A stretch of DNA of 64,000 nt from Argopecten irradians (Eukaryota > Mollusca > Bivalvia > Pectinida > Pectinidae), in the NCBI RefSeq assembly GCF_041381155.1, contig NC_091143.1, positions 27,901,331 through 27,965,330 on the forward strand, in the 5' to 3' direction. Below the pieces are notes generated by a model. The model saw nothing but the letters and a program-made list of their open reading frames with translations. It was not told the origin of the DNA and ran no database searches. Within the stretch, counting starts at the first letter, position 1. The number at the start of each line of letters is the position of its first letter. The position numbers and the translations under genes were made by a program. Positions 11,506 to 22,420 of the stretch are shown here, piece by piece.

Positions 11506-14500
11506 CTGGAAAATGTAAAATATTAATATTTGAAATAAAGCATGACGTATTACGGTTTATTACTGGTAACATCAATTAAGGTTTATTTATTACTGGTAAC
11601 ATATATTAGATTAAAAACATTAGGACGTTTTTATTATCAAGGCGTAATGTACCCATACTACGATAAGTTATATTTAATTAGTTTCCTATTTGCCTAGTCG
11701 TTGAGTGTATACTGCAATTTGGATCACATATTTCCTATTTTGTCTGTACGAGTTGCTCACATGTATATCTACCCTTGGTGTAGAAGCGAATTCTTTAGTG
11801 AAAGGCCCAAACCGTGTAAGATCTTTCAACCTTGATAAAGAAGAAAATGCGATAAATCATAAAATCCCAACTAAATTTAGTCCATTTTAAGATAATGACC
11901 AAATAGATTGATACAATTTTTAAAAAATTAAGTAATATCACTCCGCACCTGCAACTGGTGAGGCAACGATTTTACCGATTCCCGCTGCAAATCCAAATAA
12001 CCCCGTGACCAAGCGAGTATTGAGGACTCCAAATGTGTTTGGTACTGTGTTATTGAGTAATGATGACACAATGGCTGTAATGAAATGGATGAACTTTAAA
12101 AAAAACCATTATCATATAGAAATAATGTCTCCTCTCTTTAGCAATATTGTCATTGATTTTGACCTTATCTAGACTTTGATATCGAATTTGGAATGAATAC
12201 AAATTAAAGGTACCTTTCTATTACATAAGTACCACAAACAACCTTCATTTTGTGAAATCTGTGTTTCACAATTCCAGCGTGGTTGTTTTTTATATTGAAT
12301 GAAATTAATCCCTTTGATGTCTAAGATAAAGCTGAGATAATTTTAAGGAAATATTCTTAAAAAAAACTAACAATGAAAAAATGAAAATATAAATACAGAT
12401 TTAGTAGAATATTTTGCCAACTTATTCATTCCCTTATTTAACAGTGTTTACTAAATGATATGGTTTCCTCATGGACTTTCGGTACTTGGTGTTAGAACCC
12501 TTTAGATTCTTTAGTATTTGTATGACGTCGTTGCATTTAAGTTTTGTTTCCTGCGTTACATATTGTTTGGAGGACTTCAATGGTTGGCTTAATACCATCA
12601 ACGCCCCAGACAAATGTCCTGCAAAGGTGCGTGGCATACAAGTACTACTTTATCTACGTCGTTGGCAACATTGACATCGTCGTCATCAGAGTGACTACAA
12701 GTATAAATATTATTTCTTTGAAATATTTGTTTGTTTGTTTGTTTGATTGATTAATTCACGTCCTATTAACAGCTATGGTCATGTAAGGACGGCCTCCCAT
12801 GTATGTGGTGTGTTGCGTGTATGTTGTGCGAGGTGCATGTTTTGGGAGACTGCGGTATATTTATGTTGTGTCTTCTTGTATAGTGGAACTGCTGCCCTTT
12901 TTATAGTGTTATATCACTGAAGCATGCCGCCGAAGGCACCAAGCAACACATCCCACCCGGTCACATTATACTGACAACGGGCGAACCAGTCGTCCCACTC
13001 CCTGTATGCTGAGCGCTAAGCAGGTGCAGAAATATGATCATTGTTTGGATCAGTAAAAGCCAATATTATTATGTTGCGTTTGCAAACTTTGATGATTTCT
13101 TTTCTATTGGGATTATGGGCAACCGTCTTTAATATGCATTTGCTGTAAATAGGATTTTAAGCAATACAAAATACTTTTTGATCGATGGAAATGAAATATG
13201 ACTAAGTCTAGCAATGTTATTCTTCTACGTCATTAGCCAAGGATATTAAAAGGTTACCAAAGTATACATAACATACTCGTGGTCCTAAGCTCAAGATTCA
13301 TTTACACATTATAAAGTAAGTTCTGAAGTAATTTTGTATCCAGCCTGCTACAGGCAAACTATTAATTATCTTAGCATCTGCGTTATAGTTAAAAAAGAGC
13401 GGATCGGTGATTGTTTGATTACTTAACGTTCTATCAACAGTCGGGATCATTTAAGGACGGACTTCCATATATGTGGTGTCTTGCGTGAAGTGCGAAGTGC
13501 ATTTTCTGGGAGACTACGGTATGTTCGTGTTGTATCCTCTTTTTTAATGGAACACTTGCCTGCTTAGTGCTGAAACACACCACCGAAGACACTAAGCAAT
13601 AAACCCAAACTGGCGATATTATACTGACAACAGGAAAACCAGTCGTCCCACTCCCTTAATGCTGAGCGCCAAGCAGGAGCAGACACAATCACTTTTATAG
13701 ACTAAGGTGTGTCTCTGCCAGGGGACAGAACCAAGAGCATTCGACACAAAGGCATTAGAATTGATTGTATCAACTGTCCCTATCACAGCCAACTATTTGT
13801 GATAATATTTTCTTTCATCCTAACTTACTTTCTTTATCATAAGTTCTCCCTTGACACCAACTCAATTTTGGCTTTTGGTTGAGCGCACTAACAGGTTAGT
13901 GTGGTTTGTGAATGGTGTTATATACGGTCTATGTCACTCGGCTGACGGAGGATGACTTTTTTGGCTCAGTCGGTAGAGCAAGTTTTTCACAGCGAAGACG
14001 CAGGATCGATTTCTAGTCTCGGCACTCGACAAGAATCGGGTGTATTTCCCCCTGTTCTTCATTTTCAAGATTTTAGCTTAGATTACATTTATGACCATAA
14101 CCACAGTTTTTTTCATTCTACCATGCCCCATACACAATATCAGTACTTTTGGGCTTGTTTGTTTGTTTGAATAAAAATGTTGCAAATGACGGACGACGAT
14201 CGATTTTTTGTGTGTGTTTGTTTGATTAATTAACGTCCTATTAACAGCTATGGTCATGTAAGGACGGCCTCCCATGTATGTGGTGTGTTGCGTGTATGTT
14301 GTACGACGATCGACGAAACACGATGGCTGTGTAGGTCACACCGACTTTCGGATCAGATGTCGTAAAGAGATTATAAAATAAACGTTTAAAATATATATAT
14401 GATACTTACCTTCCGTGATTCCAAACACAACAGTGTACACAGCAACCCATCCGAATTTATCGTAGGCTGGGATTTGTAAAGTGAGGTAACCGACCAACAG

Positions 14501-17500
14501 ATCCATTGGTCCCCACAGTAACAAAACCGCCAGTAGCTGTCTGTGCTTCCAGTAGTAGAGGAAAATATAACCTGATAGCATGCCAGCTGGGAGCAGGAGG
14601 AGCTGTTGGATTGTCTGAAGAGGCGAAAAATTCTTATCCTTCATCATTGCAGGTACATAGGTCTGCGGTAAACTCCTACCTGTAACACAAGGTTAAGATA
14701 ATTTCACATATTTTCTTTAGATCATCTCAACATCTTAAATTGAAAACGTAGCTTCAAAAGAAATTTGTTTGATGCCCCCGCCATGAACAATAGCATTATC
14801 TACGTATGTCAGTCAATGTCCCGTCGCGCTTAAAATAAACATTGTGGAGGCGGGGACATTCATGCCCTGCAGATTTTTCTAACCTAATTTTAACAGTAAA
14901 ACACGTTTATAACGAAAACGCTTACAATGAATTCAATTTGATGACGTAGTATCTTTTATTTTCCCATCATGGTTCATACAAGACGTTTATACTATGTGTA
15001 TAACGAGTTATGCATATAATGAAGGTATTTCGTTCGATACCGGAGGCTTTCATATAACGGTTATCATATTTTACTGAAGGTATGCTTATGTATTAGATAT
15101 GCTCTGATTTTCAACTATTTTCATTGGCTATAAATGGTCGCGTGACGTTCAATATAAAGTATTTTGATTCGGTGTTTCTATTTTTAGTAGCACCGAGTTA
15201 TTATTCCTTTGTGCTGCAAACGCTGATTTCTTCAGGGTGCCGTTCTTTGACCAAAGTTTTTCTCATAATTAATATGCACATAAGATATTGTTTTGACATT
15301 TTTGAAGAAACGACATAAAAAATGTTTGTTTCGGTCAATATGGTATATATCGCCCTTGTGGAATTTAAAGACGCCCATCGCTGACAAATGGTACTTTTTT
15401 CACTATCAAAAACAACAGCAGACGATTTAGTATTTTTCTTTAGTTACAAAAGTTACTTACTTTACACCATTATCAATATTTAAAAGTTTGAGCGTCTAAT
15501 TTTACTTCAAGTTAAAAATATAACAAATAATTAATTGCATCCCGAAAAAATTCCGTGACACTATATCCTATATGGAATGAAGTACTGATTGCGCATGCAC
15601 CAAAGGCAAAATAAATTGTTTTATATTATTTTTTGTGTTAATTACACATATATATACACAATTAAGCACCAATTGTTGTTTAAATGATGAATATCATTTA
15701 TTCTCTGTCGGCGGTGGAACATCTTTAAAATAATGACCTCGGCTACGCCCTCGGTCATTATTTTTTCTACTTAGGTGATATAACACCATATGGATCTCAG
15801 CAAAAGTCCATAATTGCTATGGATACTATTCTTAAATATCGGTAGTGACATCAGAAAGGGATGTACCATTTTAATATTAAGTTATAGTTAAAACAAATAA
15901 AAAAGTTCGCTTACCAAATTGGTCAAAGAAATAAAGCAACATGACTAAATAAAGCGCCAATTCTTTAAATAGCTTTAAGTCTAACACTCCCAGAGTTTTT
16001 TCCACAAAGTTTCGTCCGGTGTTGTCTTTCATATGTAATTGTAGAGGCGGGATGAAATAGGAAACGAATAATCCTACTGCTCCGGGAACTAACATGCACT
16101 TGAATGTGAGCTTCCAATCCATTTGATCTTCCGTCTTCAGTGATTCTATATACACCACGAGTATGATTATAATGATGACAAGAGAGCCGAGATTCGACAG
16201 TATCAAGGCCAACATACGTCGCCGTTGAAAATATTCCAGTATGGGTATAATAGCACAAATGTACCAGCAGCCTAAACCAAGACCTGTGATAGAGACATAT
16301 TAATATATTTCAGATCGGAAAGGCGGGGTATCACTTTTGGCCATTTTACTTAGTGATTAGTAAAATATCTTCATGAAGATATCTTACGGCCAGCTGCATA
16401 TTATATGTTATTCAGGACAAATTTTGCTCATCCCTGAATGGCCGTAAAATGGTCCAAAGTGATATCCATCCCTTTTCTACGAAATAAAACAAGTTAAGAA
16501 TTAACAAATGTGTTGAAATATTTCTCATCAATAGACAATACCAACATAAGTCGCCTTAAATATTTGATGATACATTTAAGGACGACCTCCTATGGGTTGC
16601 GAGCGTGAATGTTTGGTTTTGGAGACTGTGGTATATCAGTGTTTTATCTCTTTTATAGTGGTATTCTGTTCATTTAATAGTGCTACTGGTGTATACCGCA
16701 ATAGAAACCAAACAGTATACCCCACCCGGTCCACACAATACTCAACAGACAAACCGTTCATTCTACTCCATTCATCTAGTGCTGTTATAGAGTTCGGAAG
16801 GCTCTGGGTTCGGGTAACCTAGCCAAGACCAGTCATGGTCTATACAAATGATCATTTCTGTTCCTGCTTAGTGCTTAGCATAAACAGTGGGATGACTGGT
16901 TTGCCCGTTTTGAGTATAACACTGTAACAGTGAAGAATGAGCTAATGTTGTCCCGTAATACAGTTTACATGAACGTCAGTTGGGTCGCATTGTCTTACAG
17001 TATGTAATGGTAGCGCCATGTAATTGTGTATATGTCATGAATGTGTTCTATGTGTGAAGAGTTTTACGTACAATCTTGTTATGTTTGTTTGCTGACGCCA
17101 CTTGGGACTGATCATTTTCTGGACGCCAACGACTGAGACAATGTTCCCGGATCATGAAACTATCTTAAACTTAAGTTTATACTTAACGAATCATTAATAG
17201 CTTTTTCAATCTGATTGAAATACAGATCCTTATAACCACTCCGTTCAATAGAAGATCTGAGAAAATCCGATTAAGGTTCATGTTCGGATGACCTTTATAC
17301 CACGTGTAATTCAGATCAAATGCATTTTCTGCACGTTACTCTGTCAATTGACAACGCCATTTCGCCCCAACATACAAATATGATTAGTTTATTGTGCTCT
17401 TTGGGCGAGATGACTACCTACACGGAAATACTTCTGACAGATTTTCAAACAATTTCGTCCCCTGAAATTCACTGTCAAACTTTTGCCAGCAGCAAATTGA

Positions 17501-20317
17501 TTGGCCATTTACAAAGGTCACCTGGACATGACCCCTGATGAGATTTTCTCAGATCCTCTTATCTAACGTAGTGATAAAAAGGATCTGTATTTTAGTCAGA
17601 TTGTAGCTTTTTGTAATGTCATTTGTGATTGGCTTAGTCTAATTTAAACGGTTTTAGACTTAAGTCTGTTTCATGATCTTGTGGTCTGGGTGTACCTGAT
17701 ACACATGTGTACCCAGGCGTATACAGAGCAGACGGAATAAGAAACCAAGAAGAAGGATTACATCCCATAAATCGCGTCGTAATATTCATTTTACAAGTAA
17801 GACCTGTAACAATATGACCGGATGGGATGTGCTGTTCGACCACCGGGACGACAAGTCTGAGTGGGAAAGCAAAATAAAAAGAGAATGACCTCCACTGTTA
17901 CAAGGAAATACAACTCACATATACCGCAAAAACATAGTCACACACACCCTATACTGGAAAAGTGGCCTTAAATGCCATTTGCTGTTAATAGGACGTCAAG
18001 CAAAAGCACATGTCCTCATTTACTTACAAGACATCAAGCATATTCAAGAAATAATGATGCATGAATTAGCAACGAAATTTTACTGAAAGGTGACATGATA
18101 ACTTACCTGCTACAGCCCCTACAAATACACCGACCAGACCAGAAACATTAGAGGGCAGGAAACCGGAAACAAAGAAACCGATCATAACCATGATAGAACC
18201 AGTAGCTGACACCTTCCGGTAATCGAACTTTACTATTGCAATGGCGACCAGAGGTGCTGGAAGAAAAACAACATGTGAATTTTTACGGATGGTGTCCATA
18301 AGTTTAAAACGTAAAAACTTAAAATACGTCTTATGTACTCATGGAATTTCATTTGGAATATTCGCTTTAAAAAGATGTCAGGAATGCAGTTAGAAATAAA
18401 GTGGAAACAGGGACCGTTGAACCAAACAAAATCTAGATTCCTGGAAATGTCCTTTCGGACAGAAGATTTCCGAGACTACTGTTTGGGTATTTTGGTTGTA
18501 TCAGTTATAAAAGTTTAATGTTGTTATTACACATAGATATTAAATTATAAACAATTAAAAGTATTTGTTGATGCTTTATGAAGAGATAATCAACAATCAA
18601 TTTAGTTTTTTTTCAAATTATGGTACAAAATTCAATGCAAGACAGTGAACTCCGGCTAAACGATTTATAATCCATGTGTAACCCATAAAAATGGAAAATC
18701 ATGCGTATCAGCAAGTAAACTTTTGAATACAATTTAGTTCTTGCAAATACCATATTTCAGAGTCCATATCAAAGACAAAATGATAAACGAAAACCATAAC
18801 TGAGCAAACTACCCGATAATACAGGAATTAAAAGAACAATAGTATATAGAGTGAGACCCAATTAATTTGAAGTCGGTTATATTGAAGTACTGCTTAATAT
18901 GAAATTAATTATAATCCCTGTTCACATTATCAATGTTTTTATTCTGGGTTATATTGGAGTCTGGATGCTTAGAGGTAATTTCCCATTCTTCAATATAACC
19001 GGCTTCCTCTGTGTAAAGATAAATTCTGCGTCAAGTCACCGCCTCCAACTTAGATAGTGTCGAAACTGATTCAATAACTATTCAGAAGATGCGTTCAAAT
19101 ATATTAATACTGTATATTGTTACCGTTTAAAAGTAGTCCATTGTTTTTATATCAGCACACTAACAAAATTCTTCTTGTTTCACCAAAGTATTTAAACTTC
19201 AATGGAAATAATGACGTTACAATACATTTATAAAATATTTGATAAATCCATACCGGCTAATAGTCGGATTTGACTACAAGCTGTAATGATGCTTTCAGTT
19301 GGATCCTCCCCCAAATCAGCAGTCATACTGCTTTTACTGAAGGACAATATAAGTACACATGTTGTACTACAGGCGTTTAGAATGCTGCAGGCTAGAACCA
19401 CTTTCCACGCGGTTAGGCCTCCGTCTGGGGGCTTCTCTTCTGTCGTACCGGCCGCTGGTAGCTGGAGTGTGAGGTTACCATCTGCGACATCTATTTCTTT
19501 GTCCTTCTGATATCAGGGGAAGAAATAATTAATATCCTCCCTATGGTTTTTTATTGAGACATTTTATTTCGACAAAAAAACTCTTAAAACATGTACTTTA
19601 TTTTGCATGGTCAAACATTCTTTTTACATCTGAAATTTATATTACTTATAATGTTGTTCTTGCGAAAGAAATTGACAAACCAAATTTAAACATAAACTTA
19701 ACATATGTAGAATCTGAGTACTAGTAGAATGTTAACATGAGCATGACCAATTATAGGGTAATTGGCTATTCCAAGCAATTTGTAAACATTAGTATATGTG
19801 TCAAATAAAAATATTATATATAAAATGTAGTCATACAAATAAGTAGACGCCGTTTGTTAAAAGTAATAGAACGGTTGTTTTTTACCTGTTTGGGTTGTCC
19901 GGCATTAGCTTCATCATGTCCTGTGGTTTTGGAAGGTTTTGCAATGCCTTCTCGGGACCCAGTGGCATTGATGTCTTTCTTGGCTTCCTTGGCGGCGTTT
20001 GTACGTGTCCGAGAGACCTGCGACACGGACGGTTGTGGTGTTGATGCAGTTTCAATCGAACCGGGGACTATATTGCCTTCTTTGACTGAGGCTTGTCCTT
20101 GGGCACAATCTTTTATGTTGACTGTAGGATTATAATATTTGATGGCATAGTTTTGCGGATAGGCTGGCTGAGGTGGGGCTGGAACTCCGGGTGGTTGGTA
20201 ATAAGCAGGGCCTGGTGTTCCCTGGTATGCCCCACCCAGGTAGATAGCGGACTGTTCTCCAGTAAAATCTTGGACTGGGTTATAGTTGTAAACTGGAACG
20301 TTCTGTACAAAATACAA
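11189..20317 (-). CDS. SLC16/MCT-like transporter gene, 7 exons (copy A, intact)
   Basis: This is a predicted twelve-pass major-facilitator carrier of the monocarboxylate transporter (SLC16) type, expected at a membrane; the substrate cannot be told from sequence. Joining seven inferred exons (20317-19886, 19506-19254, 18256-18107, 16283-15915, 14679-14410, 12074-11949, 11505-11189) gives 1,917 nt in one frame, about 638 residues. All inferred introns are GT-AG and most lie in phase 1. Family signatures are PPDGGLTAW before TM1 (the MCT motif is DGGWGW-like) and EYFQRRRMLA at TM4-TM5 (the MCT motif is YFxKRRxLA). MCTs are usually about 450-550 residues; the excess is a Pro/Tyr/Gln-rich N-terminal tail and an acidic Asn/Glu-rich C-terminal tail. 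The true start is unsure: Met at 20317 is available, but TTGTACAG just inside it could be a splice acceptor (exon then starts at 20302). Introns hold SINE and MITE copies. A decayed paralogue lies upstream at 34767-48822. Confidence 0.85.
11949..12074 (-). CDS. Copy A exon 6: TM10-TM11
   Basis: The acceptor TTTCATTACAG keeps phase 1 with exon 5 (split Ala). It encodes IVSSLLNNTVPNTFGVL through GKIVASPVAG, a typical MCT TM11 end (GPPxAG-like). The donor is CAG|GTGCGG. It was too short for an ORF scan and was found by splice phase and homology. Confidence 0.8.
12722..13031 (-). repeat. SINE-like family R1, 3' half, in intron 5 of copy A
   Basis: It begins with (GTTT)n (the reverse of the AAAC tail), then CGTCCTATTAACAGC and continues to GCTGAGCGCTAAGCAGG. 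It is in the same orientation as the host gene. Confidence 0.85.
13411..13735 (-). repeat. SINE-like family R1, diverged copy in intron 5
   Basis: It reads from TTGTTTGATTACTTAACGTT to GTGTCTCTGCCAGGGGACAG. A further diverged 5'-part block (including GGTTGAGCGCACTAACAGG) follows to about 13890. Confidence 0.7.
13940..14050 (+). repeat. tRNA-derived SINE head (degenerate)
   Basis: TGGCTCAGTCGGTAGAGCA at 13962 fits a tRNA A box and D-loop, and GGATCGATTTC at 14003 is a weak B box (consensus GGTTCGANNCC). Acceptor-stem pairing is not evident and the rest does not fold as a tRNA, so this is best read as the tRNA-like head of a SINE and not a functional tRNA gene. Confidence 0.6.
14212..14305 (-). 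repeat. SINE-like family R1, 3' tail fragment
   Basis: GTTTGATTAATTAACGTCCT followed by the CTATGGTCATGTAAGGACGG block: only about 95 bases of the R1 3' end, a strongly 5'-truncated copy. Confidence 0.8.
14410..14679 (-). CDS. Copy A exon 5: TM8-TM10
   Basis: The acceptor TTGTGTTACAG and split Gly codon give RSLPQTYVPAMMKDKNFSPL, equivalent to the MCT loop and TM8 entry, then two further hydrophobic segments (LLAVLLLWGPMDLLVGYLTL and KFGWVAVYTVVFGITE). The donor is GAAG|GTAAGT. The paralogous pseudo-exon is at 34767-35003. Confidence 0.9.
15365..15728. mobile_element. MITE family M1 (TTAAAGATGCTCCACCGC ends)
   Basis: About 360 bp; the left end is worn (TTAAAGACGCCCATCGCTGAC) while the right end has GTCGGCGGTGGAACATCTTTAA. 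Four more copies lie at 21584, 24803, 47130 and 58037. It may use TTAA or TA targets. Confidence 0.85.
15915..16283 (-). CDS. Copy A exon 4: TM4-TM7 with MCT signature
   Basis: The acceptor CTATCACAG opens GLGLGCWYICAIIPILEYF, followed by the MCT-type signature QRRRMLALILSNLGS and further hydrophobic segments. A loop of about 40 residues precedes LFKELALYLVMLLYFFDQFG. The donor is TTTG|GTAAGC in phase 1. The same exon in copy B (37192-37651) is frameshifted. Confidence 0.9.
16571..16925. repeat. Diverged R1 SINE pieces in both orientations
   Basis: 16571-16760 resembles R1 in reverse (TTTAAGGACGACCTCCTATG); 16792-16925 resembles R1 forward (GGCTCTGGGTTCGGGTAACC, then TTCCTGCTTAGTGCTTAGCA). 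It may be an old head-to-head pair. Confidence 0.55.
17207..17603. mobile_element. MULE-like MITE with perfect 9-bp target duplication
   Basis: 397 bp bounded by CAATCTGATTGAAATACAGA and the inverted form GTATTTTAGTCAGATTG. TAGCTTTTT flanks it exactly on both sides (17198-17206 and 17604-17612). It is the same family as 5668-6055, with conserved internal blocks near CGCCCCAACATA and TTGATTGGCCATTTAC. Confidence 0.9.
17800..18000 (+). repeat. Diverged R1 SINE 3' half
   Basis: It shows TGACCGGATGGGATGTGCTG, CACATATACCGCAAAAACA and TTTGCTGTTAATAGGACGTC in the R1 order, but with many changes and no AAAC tail. Confidence 0.65.
18107..18256 (-). CDS. Copy A exon 3: TM2-TM3
   Basis: The acceptor TTTTTCTTCCAG and donor GCAG|GTAAGT bound 150 nt in phase 1. 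The product APLVAIAIVKFDYRKVSATG through LVGVFVGAVAG matches the MCT TM2-loop-TM3 region (GPl...rfGxRxvxxxG). Copy B keeps an exon of exactly the same length at 47862-48011. Confidence 0.9.
18869..19006. mobile_element. Short TIR element (GAAGTCGGTTATATTGAAG)
   Basis: About 138 bp with inverted ends GAAGTCGGTTATATTGAAG and CTTCAATATAACCGGCTTC, one mismatch. Non-coding MITE in intron 2 of copy A. Confidence 0.7.
19254..19506 (-). CDS. Copy A exon 2: MCT N-terminal motif and TM1
   Basis: The acceptor CCCTGATATCAG joins exon 1 in phase 0 (Q|KDKEIDVADG). It carries EEKPPDGGLTAWKVVLACS, the MCT motif that precedes TM1, and ends SQIRLLA with donor G|GTATGG in phase 1. The pseudogene copy at 48687-48822 shares the C-terminal 45 codons or so but has a stop. 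Confidence 0.9.
19886..20317 (-). CDS. Copy A first coding exon: Pro/Tyr-rich cytosolic N-tail
   Basis: The open frame encodes a low-complexity region (YYQPPGVPAPPQPAYPQNYA) followed by a Ser/Thr/Lys-rich stretch; the donor CCCAAACAG|GTAAAA is in phase 0. The start may be Met 20317 or, if TTTGTATTTTGTACAG is an acceptor, the exon starts at 20302 and an upstream exon is missing from this list. No signal peptide or domain is seen. Confidence 0.7.
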
Positions 20318-20453
20318 AGTAAATTCAACTCAAAAAGTGAATATTCAAGCACCCCACGTTCCTTGCCGTCAATTACATTGCTAATCTATGGCAAGATATT
20401 ATGGTTTAGTTATACGATCATGGTATGCATTTTGAAAAGCTTATATAGATGTG

Positions 20454-20900
20454 TTCTCAAGTTACCGTCCGGAAACTAAAATTTGGAAACAATTTATTTT
20501 TTTTAACCCCAAATTAAATCCCATGCTGTGTTATCCTATGTTACCATTGTATCTTAGTTTTAAATTCAGGGGTTGTGTTCTCAAATTATAATCTGGAAAC
20601 TAAAATTTTGAAACAATCTATTTCCAGTAACAGAGACCTTTGTGGTTTTTCTTTTAAATTTAATCCCAATCTGAATTGACTTATATGCTTTCATAATAAG
20701 ACGTTTGAACAAATTCCGTTGATGCATTCTCAAGTTATCGTCCGGAAACTTGTGAAACAAACTAATTTCAGTAGCAGTGACCTTTGTAATTGACCCCAAA
20801 TTCAATCCCAAGCTGTATTTTCTCATATGCAACCATTGTATGAAGCTTGACCAAAATCCATTAATTCGTTCTCAAGTTATCATCTAGAAACCAAAGAGCC
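20454..20900 (+). repeat. Three diverged ~145-bp tandem units
   Basis: The units start at TTCTCAAGTTACCGTCCGGA (about 20457), at the related TCTCAAATTATAATCTGGAA (about 20579) and at TTCTCAAGTTATCGTCCGGA (about 20730); a partial fourth (TTCTCAAGTTATCATCTAGA) lies at about 20870. Short frames across them are not conserved. Confidence 0.65.
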
Positions 20901-21583
20901 GAACAGATAGACAGACATGCAGACGGGAACAAGGACTAACACAGCCAGTGAAACCAGAGGGGACTACTAATAACCTCACTATTTGGTGGTCACAATATCC
21001 TTTATCGTTGATTTTAAAGTTACATTTTGTAACTACTACAATTATCTCGGCATGCATGGTCAAATGATATGATAGAAAACAATTACACTGAAAATTGTTT
21101 GTTTGTTTGATTAATTAACGTCCAATTTACAGCTATGGTCAACGCTGATAATTATTTTTAGAACAACGAAAACAACTTCAAAATACATTGTATCTGGATA
21201 AATGTTAAATTAATTTATTATATTTCTTCATTTGGTTTTAAATATTAAAAGTACTTATATGAATCGAATCGCAATTTATTACAAAAAAAAAACGATTGCA
21301 AAATAAGACCTAGGATTCGAATCGTCACATTGCAGGATAAGCCTGCTTTTGACTTTATTTTAAATTTAAGTATTTATTTGATATTCTGTCGGAGATGGGA
21401 ACGCTCTGATGGACGTCAACAGAGGCATGTATTTCTCGTGGAAGGATTAAGTCCTGGTTGAAATGTAATAGCTATAGCAGTATCACAGCACCTAGGGATG
21501 GGTAAACAAATATTTAATATATTGTTATGATAACAAATCACTGTACTAAATAACATACCATGTCAAGTTAAATTTGTTTACAT

Positions 21584-21912
21584 TTAAAAATGTTCATCGC
21601 TGACAAATGGTATTTTTCACTATCAAAAACAGGAGCAGACAATTTAGTATTTTTCTTCAGTTACAAAAGTTACTTACTTTACACCATTACCACCATTGAA
21701 AAGTTTGAGCTTCTTATTTTACTTCAAGTTAAAAATATGAAAAATAATTAATTGCATCCCGAAAAAATTCCGATTGCGCTTGCACCAAAGGCGAATTTAT
21801 TATTTTATATTATTTTTTGTGTCAATTAGACATATATATACATGATCAAACACCAATTATTGTTCAACTGATGAATATCATTTATGCTTTGTCGGCGGTG
21901 GAGCATCTTTAA
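21584..21912. mobile_element. MITE family M1 copy
   Basis: About 329 bp; the left end is degraded (TTAAAAATGTTCATCGCTGAC) and the right end is GTCGGCGGTGGAGCATCTTTAA. It is shorter internally than the copy at 24803. Confidence 0.85.
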
Positions 21913-22202
21913 ACTAGACTCTCTATCCAACATAGTCGTCTGCTAATAGCACTAATAGCCCGGGTTCTGATCGACGTAAAAAGATACATTTTGTATAAAG
22001 GGTAAAGATGATGGGTATAAGAGAATTGCACTGTACTGTTACTTCTTAACACCTAGGCATGAGCAAACCTCTTGCTTGTATCCGACTAAGGCTTGAATGA
22101 CGAAGGGATACAACGAGGTGTTGGGAACGTCTATAAAGAATGCGATGACTGTGCATCAAGGCAATATCATTCAAGCACCAGAAGCCCAATTAATGAAATG
22201 CT

Positions 22203-22420
22203 TGGTTATGTTTGTTTGATTAATTAGCGTCCTATTGACAGCCAGTGTCATGTATGGACCGTGTCCCATGTATGCGTTGTCCGATGTGTATGTAGTGTAA
22301 GGCGTGTGTTTCAAGCTATGGTCATGTAAGGACGGCCTTACATGTATGCGGTGTGTTGCGTGTATGTTGTGTGGGGTGCGTGTTTTTGGGAGACTGCGGT
22401 ATATTTGCGTATCGTAAACA
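22203..22420 (-). repeat. SINE-like family R1, partial copies
   Basis: GTTTGTTTGATTAATTAGCG begins one 3' end, followed within 110 bases by a second partial block (CTATGGTCATGTAAGGACGG). This looks like a small internal duplication or two insertions side by side. Confidence 0.7.

Noticed and set aside
13962-14013. Possible tRNA gene
   Set aside because: The A box is good but the B box is degenerate and no cloverleaf acceptor stem could be paired; a SINE head explains it.
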